This document shows positions 8,765-20,341 of a DNA stretch of 64,000 nucleotides, piece by piece. The notes beneath the pieces are model-generated. The model made no database searches. It was not told where the DNA came from and worked only from the letters and a program-made list of their open reading frames with translations. The position numbers and the translations under genes were made by a program. The stretch comes from Streptantibioticus ferralitis. Its GTDB lineage: Bacteria; Actinomycetota; Actinomycetes; Streptomycetales; Streptomycetaceae. The stretch covers positions 1 through 64,000 of the forward strand of contig NZ_JARHTQ010000007.1 of assembly GCF_029223525.1 (NCBI RefSeq), read 5' to 3'. Each line of letters begins with the position of its first letter. The first letter of the stretch is position 1.

Positions 8765-8770
8765 ACCGGG

Positions 8771-9715
8771 TCAGTTGCCCCGCAGCCCGGCGATCAACCA
8801 CTCGACGGCAGGAGTGACGCTGGGCGCGGGCGGCCAGCCGTTGATCACCGCGAGCAGTTCCCAGTACCGGGTGTAACCCGAGTCATGACCGGTCTCCATG
8901 CGTGCCAACAGCCAGGTGCGGAACTCCGCTCCGTCCTCGCGCCCGCACAACCGCGCGCACTCGGCGGCGAGTTCGTCCAGCACCGGTCGGGCCGCCTGGG
9001 AAGTCGGCTCGATTCCGGCTTCACGTGCCGAGGCGGTGCGCGCCTGGATCAGCTCCGCGAGCCGACGGGCGGCGGCCTCGTCGGGCTGCCCGGCTTCCGC
9101 TCGGGCCCGGACCTGATCGGCGGCCGCCCGACGCATGCGAGCCCGGAAGCCGTCGTCCTGCACCAGCTCCGCCAGCTCCACCCAGGCGTTGAGCTGCTCC
9201 GCCGTCGGGTTGTCCGGCAGCTCCGGCATCGCGCCGTGCATCAAGGTGAGGAACGTGGCGTCGACGTCGAGGCCGCCGAAGGCCTGGTCGACGAAGTCGT
9301 GGATCATACGGCGGCGTTCCTGGTCGGAGAGTGTGGCGAGTTTGTGCATGAGTTGCATCTCCTCTGGTGTGGACCCGCGGTTGGCCACCGCGCGCAGCAC
9401 GGCCCGGCGCAGCCGCAAGGTGCGGATCTGCACATCCAGGGCCTCGGCGTGCGCTGACGCGACGTCGGCGACGCTGACCTCGCGTTCCAGCACCCGCTGG
9501 ATGGTGGCGAGGTCGATGCCGAGGTCGCGCAGCGTACGGACGAGACCGAGACGGGCCAGCGCGTCCCGGCCGTAGAGCCGGTAGCCGACGGGTGTGCGGT
9601 CGGTCGGCGGCACCACTCCCGCATCGGACCAGAACCGGATGGTCTTGACCGTGAGACCGGTCAGCCGGGCCAGTTCCCCGATGGTCCAGAGGGCGTCGTC
9701 GTCCATGTCCACCAC
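8771..9715 (-). CDS. MerR-family transcriptional regulator
   Basis: The product has 314 residues. Residues 10-80 are a MerR winged helix (WTIGELARLTGLTVKTIRFW, then GYRLYGRDALARLGLVRTLR), followed by the linking coiled coil to about 120. The long C-terminal domain (about 130-314) is helical with no cysteine cluster like metal sensors, so it probably senses an organic ligand or redox state. MerR proteins bind between the -35 and -10 of their target and untwist the DNA. A matching 9+9 palindrome lies 5 bp upstream of the ATG, indicating autoregulation. A second in-frame Met is at 9706. It is convergent with the ATPase gene; the target is unknown. Confidence 0.88.
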   Translation of the reverse strand: MVDMDDDALWTIGELARLTGLTVKTIRFWSDAGVVPPTDRTPVGYRLYGRDALARLGLVRTLRDLGIDLATIQRVLEREVSVADVASAHAEALDVQIRTLRLRRAVLRAVANRGSTPEEMQLMHKLATLSDQERRRMIHDFVDQAFGGLDVDATFLTLMHGAMPELPDNPTAEQLNAWVELAELVQDDGFRARMRRAAADQVRARAEAGQPDEAAARRLAELIQARTASAREAGIEPTSQAARPVLDELAAECARLCGREDGAEFRTWLLARMETGHDSGYTRYWELLAVINGWPPAPSVTPAVEWLIAGLRGN

Positions 9716-9719
9716 CTTG

Positions 9720-9742
9720 GAGTCTCCCGTCGAGGGAGACTC
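9720..9742 (-). promoter_or_regulatory. MerR-type operator
   Basis: A perfect inverted repeat, GAGTCTCCC-N5-GGGAGACTC, lies just upstream of the MerR start. On the minus strand a TTGAGT hexamer at its outer edge can serve as -35, placing the repeat in the spacer as in MerR-controlled promoters. The downstream -10 is weak. The ATG follows after only a few bases, so the leader is very short or absent. Confidence 0.75.
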
Positions 9743-9754
9743 AACCCTGGGAGC

Positions 9755-10126
9755 TCACCCTGGTGCCGGGAGGGCGGCCTCGCCGCGTAGCCGACGCAGG
9801 GCCGTGGCCGTGGGCTCGGCTCGGCGCCGGAAGCGGACGTTGTTTCGCTGCCAGTCCAGCATCAGCACCAGCTTGTCGGTCAGTGTGCCGACCAGCCGCG
9901 CGTACGCGGTCTGTTCGGCGGGGCCGGAGCTGAGGGTGCGGAACGGCGCTGGAGCGTAGGAGCGCGTCGCCGCGTCCTGGTCGAGTGATGCGAGGTCGTC
10001 GTGGGCGAGTGCCGCCAAGGCGGCGAGTTGCCAGATGCGGCGTACGAAGGGGTGGTCACGGACCGAGGCCGGAATGTCGTCGTCGAGCGTGAGCTCCAGC
10101 GTGTCCACGGCGAAGGGAACTGGCAA
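9755..10126 (-). CDS. Hypothetical protein, possibly a decayed terpene-cyclase C-terminus
   Basis: The longest frame has 123 residues and starts at TTG; an in-frame GTG 15 nt later is an alternative, and neither has a good ribosome-binding site. It contains LAALAHDDLASLDQDA, which loosely resembles the NSE motif neighbourhood of class I terpene cyclases (ND-L-x-S-x-x-x-E), and ends with LDWQRNNVRFRRR, reminiscent of the W...RY terminus. The N-terminal aromatic and DDxxE parts are missing. It sits next to the divergent geosmin synthase. The resemblance is weak and it may be an unrelated small protein. Confidence 0.45.
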   Translation of the reverse strand: MPVPFAVDTLELTLDDDIPASVRDHPFVRRIWQLAALAALAHDDLASLDQDAATRSYAPAPFRTLSSGPAEQTAYARLVGTLTDKLVLMLDWQRNNVRFRRRAEPTATALRRLRGEAALPAPG

Positions 10127-12767
<2,641 letters not shown>

Positions 12768-12798
12768 CCCTGGGCCGAGGGGGTGATGGCGCGAGGCC

Positions 12799-13173
12799 TC
12801 AGGCCCTGCTGGTGGGGTGGGTGCTGGACGCGGTGTCGATGAACAGCCCGCCGAACGCGGCGAGGGCGGCGACCATCGCCGGTAGGGCGTCCACGTGTGT
12901 CGGGCGCAGCAGGGCCATGACCGCGGCCAGGACGCTGACCGCCAGGGACGTCGCCGCCATCACCGCCCACACCCACGTACGCCACAGGGCCTGCGGGTTG
13001 GTCACCAGGCCGAGCAGCCCGGAGACCAGGAACGACACCACCGGGGCCATGTTCGGCAGCCTGCGGTCGCTGTCCAGCGCCGCGATCGACAAGAACACCA
13101 TCAGACCGAAGAAGGCCGTTGCCAGCAGCACGGGGGCCGCTCGCCTCGCGGGTTCCGACTCGTTCGCCGCCAT
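12799..13173 (-). CDS. Small integral membrane protein
   Basis: The product has 124 residues starting at MAANESEPARRAAPVLLATA; a longer in-frame extension to 13299 is less likely because this Met directly precedes the first membrane span. Four hydrophobic segments are visible (about 13-33, 43-60, 68-92 and 97-117), separated by short polar turns, with Arg-rich inner ends. No family is recognised. It is convergent with geosmin synthase, with only about 30 bp between stops. Confidence 0.65.
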   Translation of the reverse strand: MAANESEPARRAAPVLLATAFFGLMVFLSIAALDSDRRLPNMAPVVSFLVSGLLGLVTNPQALWRTWVWAVMAATSLAVSVLAAVMALLRPTHVDALPAMVAALAAFGGLFIDTASSTHPTSRA

Positions 13174-13474
13174 CACTTCCTCGCCGTCTGGTGCCCGAGG
13201 AGCCGGATCACCCGTCCGTCTCGTTGCCTTCCCATGTGCCCGCCGCGGCTGGCGCCCCTCGAATGGACCGGACGGGGTGCGCGGGGTCGCCAGCGGCATG
13301 CATCGTGATCATGGCACGTGTCCGGTCGGGTGCAGCGCCTTGACGATCGCCCGGGACGTGTCCCCACGCGATCGCGCGTGTCCACGGCCACGCACCCGGC
13401 CGTGGCGGACCAGTCGAAGCGGTGAGGACCGCCGCGGACGCGGTGGCAGGCAGCACCCGGCGGGAGGAGGAATC
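13174..13474. other. Intergenic region upstream of the phosphoesterase
   Basis: These roughly 300 bp lie between divergent genes. Frames extend through it, but without recognisable domains. It should contain promoters in both directions; none stands out. Confidence 0.4.
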
Positions 13475-15118
13475 GTGGCAGTCGTCGACCATGTGATCGT
13501 GCTGGCGCTGGAGAATCGTTCGTTCGACCATATGCTCGGTTTTGTCGAGCATCCGAACCCGAAGTTCGACGGACTCACCCGGGGCGGGCCACACACGAAC
13601 CCCGGCTGGGACTCCGCCGCACCGGTGACGGCCGAGCCGCGCGCCAAGACCGCCTTGCCGATCGACCCCGACCATTCGCATGACGCGGTCATGGAGCAAC
13701 TCGCGCTCAGGGGGACGGCAGGTGCCGCGTCCCCCACCAATCAGGGATTCGTCATGAGTCTCGAACGCAAAGGCCGCGGTCTGTCACCACCGACGTACGG
13801 TGGTGCACTCGGTCCGCTGCTCAACTGGTGGCACGCGCGCGGCGGACCAACACGCCCGGCGGCCGCCGGGCTGGGGCCGCTGGCCATGCTCTGCCAACCC
13901 CCCGCCCATGTCCCGGTGCTCAGCCGACTGGCACTCGAATTCGCCGTATGTACACGGTGGTTCTGCTCGCTGCCGGGTGAAACCTGGCCCAACCGCAACT
14001 TCCTGCATGCCGCGACATCCGACGGCGAGGTCGACATCGATCTGCGCGCGTACACCAACCGCACGATCTTCGAGCTACTGGAGGAAGAAGGGACCACCGA
14101 CCACGCGAGGACCTGGCACATCTATCACGACGACACCCCGCAGGTATGGGCCTTCCGACGACTGTGGGACACCCCTGAGCGGCACGCCAACTGGTTTCCG
14201 GCCAGCGCCTTCGCGGACCATGTCGCGGCCGGGAAACTGCCTGCCTACTCCTTCATCGAGCCCAATCACCGGCCGCCGCTGCACACCCTGGACCACGACC
14301 CGATCATCGGCGCGCCCGATGTCAGCAACAACCAGCACCCGGGCAACAACCAGGTGGACGCAGGCGGATACCCGGCGTTCGCCGACGCCTCGCCCGACAG
14401 CGACTTCAGCCGCGGCGAGGCGCTCATCGCCGGCGTCTACCAGGCGCTACGCGCCAACCCGGCGCTCTTCGCGCGATCCGTACTGCTGATCACCTACGAC
14501 GAACACGGCGGTCTGTACGACCATGTCCCTCCGCCCGTCGGCGTTCCCAGCCCCGCGGACGCCGGTACCCAAGGGCCTGGCTGGGCCGCCCGGCTACAGC
14601 ACAGCCTGTGCCATCGCAAGGCCGAGACCTTCGACTTCACCCTGCTCGGCCCGAGAGTTCCGGCCGTCATCGTCTCGCCGCTGGTGGCCGCGGGCACCGT
14701 GGACGCGCGGGTGCGCGATCACGCAGCCGTCCCCGCCACCCTGCGCGCCCTCTTCGCCCCGCACGCCCGACCCCTCACCCGCCGAGACGAGTGGGCCACG
14801 CCGTTCCACTCGGTGCTGACCCTCGCCGAGCCCCGGACGGACCTGCCTGACCTCTCCGGGTACGTCGGCGCCACGCCCGGCGCGACCGGGCTGAACGTCA
14901 CCGCACCTGACGCCCCCTACCCGGCCGAAGCGCCATCCCACTACCGGGATTTCGCACGTCAGGCGGAACTCGTGTGGCGACACCTCGCCCATGTCGGCGA
15001 ACCAGAGGTGTCCCAGCCGCCGGCGTCCACCCAACCCCAACGAGCGGTGCAGATCACCGAGGCGTTCGCGGCCGCCGCCCACCGCCACCGCTCCGTCGCG
15101 GCCGGCGACCAGCCGTAG
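13475..15118 (+). CDS. Phospholipase C-like phosphoesterase (PF04185 type)
   Basis: GTG 13475 has a perfect GGGAGGAGG 5-12 nt upstream, which decides the start over a much longer open frame. The 547-residue protein begins VAVVDHVIVLALENRSFDHM, the family's metal-binding E-N-R-S-F-D-H motif. It has a second motif DEHGGLYDHVPPP (about 350-360) and GPRVPAVIVSPL (about 395-405). Homologues are acid phosphatases and phosphatidylcholine-type phospholipases C using bound metal and a Thr/Ser nucleophile. No signal peptide is visible, unlike many secreted members, so the location is unclear. The C-terminal 100 residues are polar. Confidence 0.88.
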   Translation: MAVVDHVIVLALENRSFDHMLGFVEHPNPKFDGLTRGGPHTNPGWDSAAPVTAEPRAKTALPIDPDHSHDAVMEQLALRGTAGAASPTNQGFVMSLERKGRGLSPPTYGGALGPLLNWWHARGGPTRPAAAGLGPLAMLCQPPAHVPVLSRLALEFAVCTRWFCSLPGETWPNRNFLHAATSDGEVDIDLRAYTNRTIFELLEEEGTTDHARTWHIYHDDTPQVWAFRRLWDTPERHANWFPASAFADHVAAGKLPAYSFIEPNHRPPLHTLDHDPIIGAPDVSNNQHPGNNQVDAGGYPAFADASPDSDFSRGEALIAGVYQALRANPALFARSVLLITYDEHGGLYDHVPPPVGVPSPADAGTQGPGWAARLQHSLCHRKAETFDFTLLGPRVPAVIVSPLVAAGTVDARVRDHAAVPATLRALFAPHARPLTRRDEWATPFHSVLTLAEPRTDLPDLSGYVGATPGATGLNVTAPDAPYPAEAPSHYRDFARQAELVWRHLAHVGEPEVSQPPASTQPQRAVQITEAFAAAAHRHRSVAAGDQP

Positions 15119-15331
15119 TGCCCCGCAGGGGCGTGGGCTCGGCGCTGCCTCGTCACGGCGTTGCCGCCGCTCGCCGGGTGGCGGGACGGTCCGCCTCCCC
15201 TTCGGTACGTTCCGTGGCAGAACATGCGATCCATCAGGCAATGGGTCGTAGTGTGACCGGGACACCGGCGTCGGCTGCCGCGCTGTGAGGCCCTTCCCCT
15301 TCCCCCTCCCGCAGTCTGTTGGAGGTGCGTG

Positions 15332-15586
15332 ATGCCGGATGCCACTCGATTGAGCTTGATCGACCACATCGTGGTCCTGATGCTGGAAAACCGCTCCTTC
15401 GACCACATGCTCGGCTTCCTCTACACCCATCAGGGCAATCGCTCCGCGTCCGGGCAGCCCTTCGAAGGACCGACCTGGTGGCCCACAGACTCATCCCGGC
15501 CACATGACGATCCGGCTGATGGCAGCCGCCACACCAGTGGCCCAGTCCGTTCATTCACTCGACGCAATCTCGGCAACCCCAGGTAG
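15332..15586 (+). pseudogene. Second phosphoesterase, N-terminal fragment
   Basis: With GGAGG upstream, the frame reads MPDATRLSLIDHIVVLMLEN, then RSFDHMLGFLYTHQGNRSASGQPFEGP. This is the same PF04185 start as the gene 200 bp upstream, including the intact E-N-R-S-F-D-H metal motif. After about 50 residues homology ends and an unrelated tail runs to a stop, so the catalytic domain is missing. It seems to be the remains of a second, different phosphoesterase, more like the GNxSASGQPFEG subfamily, rather than a fresh duplicate. Confidence 0.7.
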
Positions 15587-15685
15587 CAGAGGCGCAAGGG
15601 CATTGCCAGCGTCGGGAGTGTGGCGAACCCGCACACCCACCCCACCAGACACGGCCGATGACACCGGCGGAACAAGGGAGTAACC

Positions 15686-16471
15686 GTGGCTATGGCCAAC
15701 CAGAACGGCAACGGAATGCGCATCGGCAGGCTCGGCAAAATGCCGCCCAAGGTGGACGACCGCACTTTGAACCTCGCCGACTATCTGACGCCCGCGCTGC
15801 CACCCGCTCCGCCGATGAAGACCTGGACCGAAAAGGTTCAGGACTGGACCATGCTCGGGAACGACCGGTACGGCGACTGCGTGATCGCCGCCTCGCTGCA
15901 CATGGAGCAGAACTGGACCGCCTATGAGGGTCCGCAGGAGATGGAGCCGACCGAGCAGCAGGCGTTGAACGTCTACTCCACGATTACCGGCTTCAACCCG
16001 AACGACCCCTCAACGGACCGTGGCACCAATATGCTTGATGCGCTCAACTACTGGCGCAAAACAGGCATCGGCAACGGCACGATCCTCGCCTACGCGGCGA
16101 GCGAGCCCGGAAACGTCGAGCACATCAAGGACATCGTCGAGTTGTTCGGGGCCGCCTATGTGGGTCTGCAACTGCCGGTCAGTGCTCAGAAGCAGAAGGT
16201 GTGGGCGGTGCCGCCCGGCGGGCCGGTGGGATCCGGTCAGCCGAGCAGCTGGGGCGGTCACTGCGTCCCGATGATCGGGTACACGCCCACCCAGGTCATG
16301 TGTGTCACGTGGGGCCAGCTCAAGTCCATGACCTGGGGATTCTTCGAGACGTACTGCGACGAGGCGTACGCGGTGCTCAGCTCGCAGTGGGCGGACGGCA
16401 ACCGGCCGGACCCTGACGGCTTCAGTCTCGACGATCTGAAGCAGGACCTCAACGCGGTGGTCAGCCACTGA
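15686..16471 (+). CDS. Papain-like-fold protein (C39-like), function unknown
   Basis: GTG 15686 has AAGGGAG five bases upstream; an ATG two codons later is possible. The 261-residue protein has GNDRYGDCVIAASLHMEQNW (Cys at about residue 57) and SWGGHCVPMIGYTP (His at about 193), the cysteine and histidine spacing of papain/C39-like cysteine peptidase folds, followed by VTWGQLKSMTWGFFETYCDE. Homologues of this layout are common in bacteria and phages without assigned activity. No signal peptide is seen. A strong terminator hairpin follows. Protease activity is possible but unproven. Confidence 0.65.
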   Translation: MAMANQNGNGMRIGRLGKMPPKVDDRTLNLADYLTPALPPAPPMKTWTEKVQDWTMLGNDRYGDCVIAASLHMEQNWTAYEGPQEMEPTEQQALNVYSTITGFNPNDPSTDRGTNMLDALNYWRKTGIGNGTILAYAASEPGNVEHIKDIVELFGAAYVGLQLPVSAQKQKVWAVPPGGPVGSGQPSSWGGHCVPMIGYTPTQVMCVTWGQLKSMTWGFFETYCDEAYAVLSSQWADGNRPDPDGFSLDDLKQDLNAVVSH

Positions 16472-16489
16472 TACGCGCACCGGACAGGG

Positions 16490-16516
16490 CGGGCGGCGCC
16501 GCGCAGGCGCCGCCCG
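16490..16516. terminator. Hairpin terminator after the papain-like gene
   Basis: An 11-bp GC-only stem, CGGGCGGCGCC paired with GGCGCCGCCCG around a 5-nt loop (GCGCA), starts about 19 nt after the stop codon. Confidence 0.75.
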
Positions 16517-17088
16517 GCTCGCGGTCGGGGCTGCGGCCGTGTTCAGCGGGCACGTGCCGGGGCGCGCTGGGTGCCGCCCGGCGGACCCCGTACGGGGGTA
16601 TTGATCTTGCCGGGGGCTCTGGTCACCCCCGGCCGGGGCCTGCTCCACGAGCTGGCGACACCGGGGGGACGGCCACGAGGTGGCGGCCTTGCGCCTGGGT
16701 GAGTCCGGAGACGGCAACCGGTGGTCGAGGCCGACGAGTTGGGCGTGGCTGAGGCGTGCCACTGCTGCCGCCCTCGGTGGGCCGGGTGGCCTCGACTGTC
16801 TGCGGCCGTCTGATGCGGCGACCCGGCCAGGGCCGCGGCGGCGCCCCGCGCCGCGCCCACGCCGGGGGCCGCGGCCGGTGCGTCGGCGCTGGTCAGGCCG
16901 CCGCGCACGGCCGTCGAGGGGCCGGATACCGTCGCGCGGCCGGTCCCGGCAGGTCGCGGAGCGGCTTGCTGACCGGCCGGTAGCGGTGTGCGCTCGCCGT
17001 CCGGCAGGCGGCGTAGCACTCTGGAGGTGCGGCGGCGGGTATGTGAGCGTGCTGGACCGGGACGATGACGTCTGGTGGTTTCTTGGTC
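16517..17088. other. Intergenic stretch before the SpoIIE-type gene
   Basis: These roughly 570 bp have long open frames on both strands but no recognisable protein motif and no ribosome-binding site in a useful position. It probably contains the promoter of the following gene and perhaps decayed coding sequence. Confidence 0.45.
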
Positions 17089-20000
17089 ATGCACCGATAC
17101 GAGCTGGATCCCGCGCGAGGAGCCCCCCAGGGCTCGGCGGGCGGCGCAGGGGCGCGGCTGGAGGGCCATCGGCTGATTCCCTTGGCGACCGCGCTGCTCG
17201 ACGGCGACGGACGGATCCTGCACTGGAGCGAGGACGCCGAGGCGCTGCTGGGCTACTCGGCGAGCGAGGCCGTGGGCCAGTTCGCCGCTCAGCTGCTGCT
17301 GGCCGAGGACCAGTGGACGGAGGTGCTGTCCCTGTTCGACAGCATCGCCTCCGGCCGCGGCTGGTCCGGTGTGTTCCCGGTCAGGCACCAGGACGGCCAC
17401 TACGTTGACCTGGAGTTCCGCACCTACCCGATCGTCGGCCCCGAGGGGCGGCGCTTCGTCCTCGCGACGGCCTCCGAGGTGCAGGCACTGCGCCGGGTCG
17501 AGCAGGACCTCGCCGTCCTGGACGGATTCTTCAACCAGTCCCCGATCGGCCTGGCCCTCTACGACACCGACCTGCGGTTCATCCGTATCAACGAGGCACT
17601 GGCTCGGATGAACGGCCTGACAGCGGAGCAGCACATCGGCGGACGGCTCAGCGAGGTGCTGCCGGACATCAACGCCAAGGAGATCGAGGAGGTGATGCGC
17701 CGGGTGCTCGCCACCGGCGAGCCGGTCGTCGATGCGCGGTCGCACGGCCGCACGCCAGGCGATCCCGACCACGACAGGGCCTGGTCGGCCGCGTACTTCC
17801 GGTTGGAGGCGCCGTCCGGCCAGATCCTCGGAGTCAGCTCCTCGATCATCGATGTGACCGAGCGGTTCCAGGCCGAGGCCCAGGCGGAGCAGGCCCAGCA
17901 GCGGCTCTCCCTGCTGGCCGAGGCCAGTGCCCGGATAGGCGCCACGCTGGATCTGCGCCGGGCCGCCCGAGAACTGTCCGAGGCGATGGTCCCCCAGCTC
18001 GCCGATGTGTGCTCGGTCCATGTACTTGAGCGGCTGGTCGGCGGTATGGACCCGGAACCGGCGGACGCGGCCGAGTCGCCCCTGGTCCGGCGCTTGGCGC
18101 TGGCCTCCTCGGAAGGTGACTTCCCCGCCGTCGACCTGCCGACGGAGGGCGTGTACCGCATCCCGCCCGGCTCACCGTACGAGCAGGCGATGGTGGGCCG
18201 GCGCACGGTGATCGTGCCCGCCGAGGAGCTGCCGCCGCTCACCGTGGCCAGCCCCGACCGGGTGCGTTCCTACCTCGCCCGCGAGTCCCAACCCGTGCGC
18301 GTGGTTCCGCTGGTCGCCCGCGCGACGGTGCTCGGCATAGTGATCTATGGCCGTCACAAGGACCGTGAGCCCTTCGACGCCCAGGACAGCACCTTCGGCG
18401 ATGAGTTGATCTCGCGCGCCGCGGCCTCGATCGACAACGCCCGGCTGTATCTGCGTGAGCACGAGAACCTGATGGAGCGTCAGGCGGCGCTGCGTGAGGC
18501 CAACGCCGCCCGGGAGCAGCTCGCGCTGATCAACGAGGCCAGCAGCCGCATCGGCACCACACTGGACCTGCAGCGCACCGCGGAGGAACTGGTCGAGGTG
18601 GTCATACCGCGGTTCGCCGACTTCGTCACCGTCGACCTGCTGGACCCGGTGCTGCGTGGCGAGGAGCCCGACAAGCTGCGTGCCGACCAGCCCTTGGTGC
18701 TGCGCGCGGTCGCGGTCGGCGACGCGGCCGGATCGGGATTGCTGGACGTCGCCGACTCCGTGGGGGAGACCTCCGAGTTCGAGTCCCGCAAGGTCTACGC
18801 ACAGAGCCTGCGCAGGGGACGCTCGATCCTGGTGCCGGAGGTGGACGAGGAGAGCCTCGCCGCCATCGTGAGCACGCCGGACCGGGTGGCGCCCGGCATC
18901 GCGGCGGGTGTCCACTCGTATCTGATGGTGCCCGTCCTGGCCCGCGGCGCGGTCCTCGGCGGGGCGGAGTTCATCCGTACCCGCAACCCCGCGCCGTTCA
19001 CCGCCGCCGATGTGGCGCTCGCCGAGGAACTGGTCGCCCGCGCCGCGGTGTCCATCGACAACGCCCGGCTCTACCGGCGGGAGCGGGAGACCGCGCTCAC
19101 CTTGCAGCGCAGCCTCCTGCCCCAGGAGATCCGCCACACGCTGGGCATGGAGATCGCCCACCGCTACATGCCGAGCAGCGTGGGCAGCGAGGTCGGCGGC
19201 GACTGGTTCGACGTCGTGCCGCTGTCCTGCGGGCGGGTCGCGCTCGTCGTGGGCGATGTGATGGGGCACGGCATCCGGGCCGCCGCCACGATGGGCCAAC
19301 TGCGCACGGTGGCCCGTACGTTGGCGACCTTGGAGATGCTGCCCGACCAACTGCTGACCCGGCTCGACGAGACGGCCTCGGGTGTCGGGGAGGGGCAGTT
19401 CGCCACCTGTCTGTGCGCGGTGTACGACCCGGTCGACCGCAGTTGCACCATGGCGTCCGCCGGGCACCTGCCGCCTGTGGTGGTGGCCCGCGACGGCGGC
19501 CCCCGGCCGGTCGCCCTGCCCGCCGGGGTGCCGCTGGGCGTGGGAGGAGTGGACTTCGAGAGCGTGGAGATCACCATCCCGGAGGGCGGCATTCTGGCGC
19601 TGTACACCGACGGCCTGATCGAACGGCGCGGCCAGGACATCGACGAGGGGATGGACCTGCTGTGCCGGACTCTCGCCGACGGCGAACGCAGCCTGGAGGA
19701 GACCTGCGACGCCGTGCTCGCCGAACTGGTGCCGGAAGGCTCCGAGGACGACATCGCGGTGATCATGGCCCAGGCGCTTCCGGTGCCGGAGGACAAGATC
19801 GCCACGCTTCCGCTGGCCGAGGATGTGGCGCTCGCGGGAGAGGCGCGGCGCTTCACCCGCAGCACACTCAGGTCGTGGGGGCTGACGTCACTCGCCGAGA
19901 TCACCGAACTGCTGGTCAGCGAGCTGGTCACCAACGCACTGCGGCATGCCGGCCCGCCACGTCAGCTCCGGCTCTTCCAGGACCGTACGCTGACGGTGGA

Positions 20001-20175
20001 GGTGGCCGACACCAGCCGCCAGATCCCTCTGCTGCGCCCGATCGACGAGGACGTGGAGAGCGGCCGCGGTATGCGGCTGGTCAACGAGCTGGCCCATCGC
20101 TGGGGCAGCCGCACCACGCGCCACGGCAAGGTGGTCTGGTTCGAGCTGGAGCTGCCGCCCGGCGCCGCGCCCTGA
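17089..20175 (+). CDS. PAS-PAS-GAF-GAF-SpoIIE phosphatase with HATPase domain
   Basis: The product has about 1028 residues. Order: PAS (about 30-140, HWSEDAEALLGYSASEAVGQ), PAS (about 150-265, ending in a PAC-like SSSIIDVTERF), GAF (about 285-455), GAF (about 475-655), SpoIIE/PP2C phosphatase (about 665-880; SEVGGDWFDVV, GDVMGHGIRAA, LYTDGLIERR, DDIAVI metal-binding Asp motifs), and RsbW-like ATPase (about 900-1028; SELVTNALRHAG N-box and GRGMRLVNEL G-box). Such proteins sense signals through PAS/GAF and control anti-sigma/anti-anti-sigma partner switching; the fused kinase and phosphatase suggest both activities in one chain. The start is uncertain between ATG 17065 and ATG 17089. No transmembrane segment is seen. 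Confidence 0.9.
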   Translation: MHRYELDPARGAPQGSAGGAGARLEGHRLIPLATALLDGDGRILHWSEDAEALLGYSASEAVGQFAAQLLLAEDQWTEVLSLFDSIASGRGWSGVFPVRHQDGHYVDLEFRTYPIVGPEGRRFVLATASEVQALRRVEQDLAVLDGFFNQSPIGLALYDTDLRFIRINEALARMNGLTAEQHIGGRLSEVLPDINAKEIEEVMRRVLATGEPVVDARSHGRTPGDPDHDRAWSAAYFRLEAPSGQILGVSSSIIDVTERFQAEAQAEQAQQRLSLLAEASARIGATLDLRRAARELSEAMVPQLADVCSVHVLERLVGGMDPEPADAAESPLVRRLALASSEGDFPAVDLPTEGVYRIPPGSPYEQAMVGRRTVIVPAEELPPLTVASPDRVRSYLARESQPVRVVPLVARATVLGIVIYGRHKDREPFDAQDSTFGDELISRAAASIDNARLYLREHENLMERQAALREANAAREQLALINEASSRIGTTLDLQRTAEELVEVVIPRFADFVTVDLLDPVLRGEEPDKLRADQPLVLRAVAVGDAAGSGLLDVADSVGETSEFESRKVYAQSLRRGRSILVPEVDEESLAAIVSTPDRVAPGIAAGVHSYLMVPVLARGAVLGGAEFIRTRNPAPFTAADVALAEELVARAAVSIDNARLYRRERETALTLQRSLLPQEIRHTLGMEIAHRYMPSSVGSEVGGDWFDVVPLSCGRVALVVGDVMGHGIRAAATMGQLRTVARTLATLEMLPDQLLTRLDETASGVGEGQFATCLCAVYDPVDRSCTMASAGHLPPVVVARDGGPRPVALPAGVPLGVGGVDFESVEITIPEGGILALYTDGLIERRGQDIDEGMDLLCRTLADGERSLEETCDAVLAELVPEGSEDDIAVIMAQALPVPEDKIATLPLAEDVALAGEARRFTRSTLRSWGLTSLAEITELLVSELVTNALRHAGPPRQLRLFQDRTLTVEVADTSRQIPLLRPIDEDVESGRGMRLVNELAHRWGSRTTRHGKVVWFELELPPGAAP

Positions 20176-20341
20176 CGCTCTGGGCCTGGCCGGCGGATCC
20201 TCGGCGCCGAGCCGCCGCCAGGTTGCGCCCGTCGCGGCACCACGGATCCGGACTGTTTCCGCCGGTTGGCGGACGGGCGCGGGGATTCGCGCCGTGCCAC
20301 GGCCGCTTGGTCGATAGAGCCGCGATAGTGGGCAGGCTCCC

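Noticed and set aside
16517-17088. A gene in the open frames before the SpoIIE protein
   Set aside because: No domain, no ribosome-binding site, and equally open frames on both strands.
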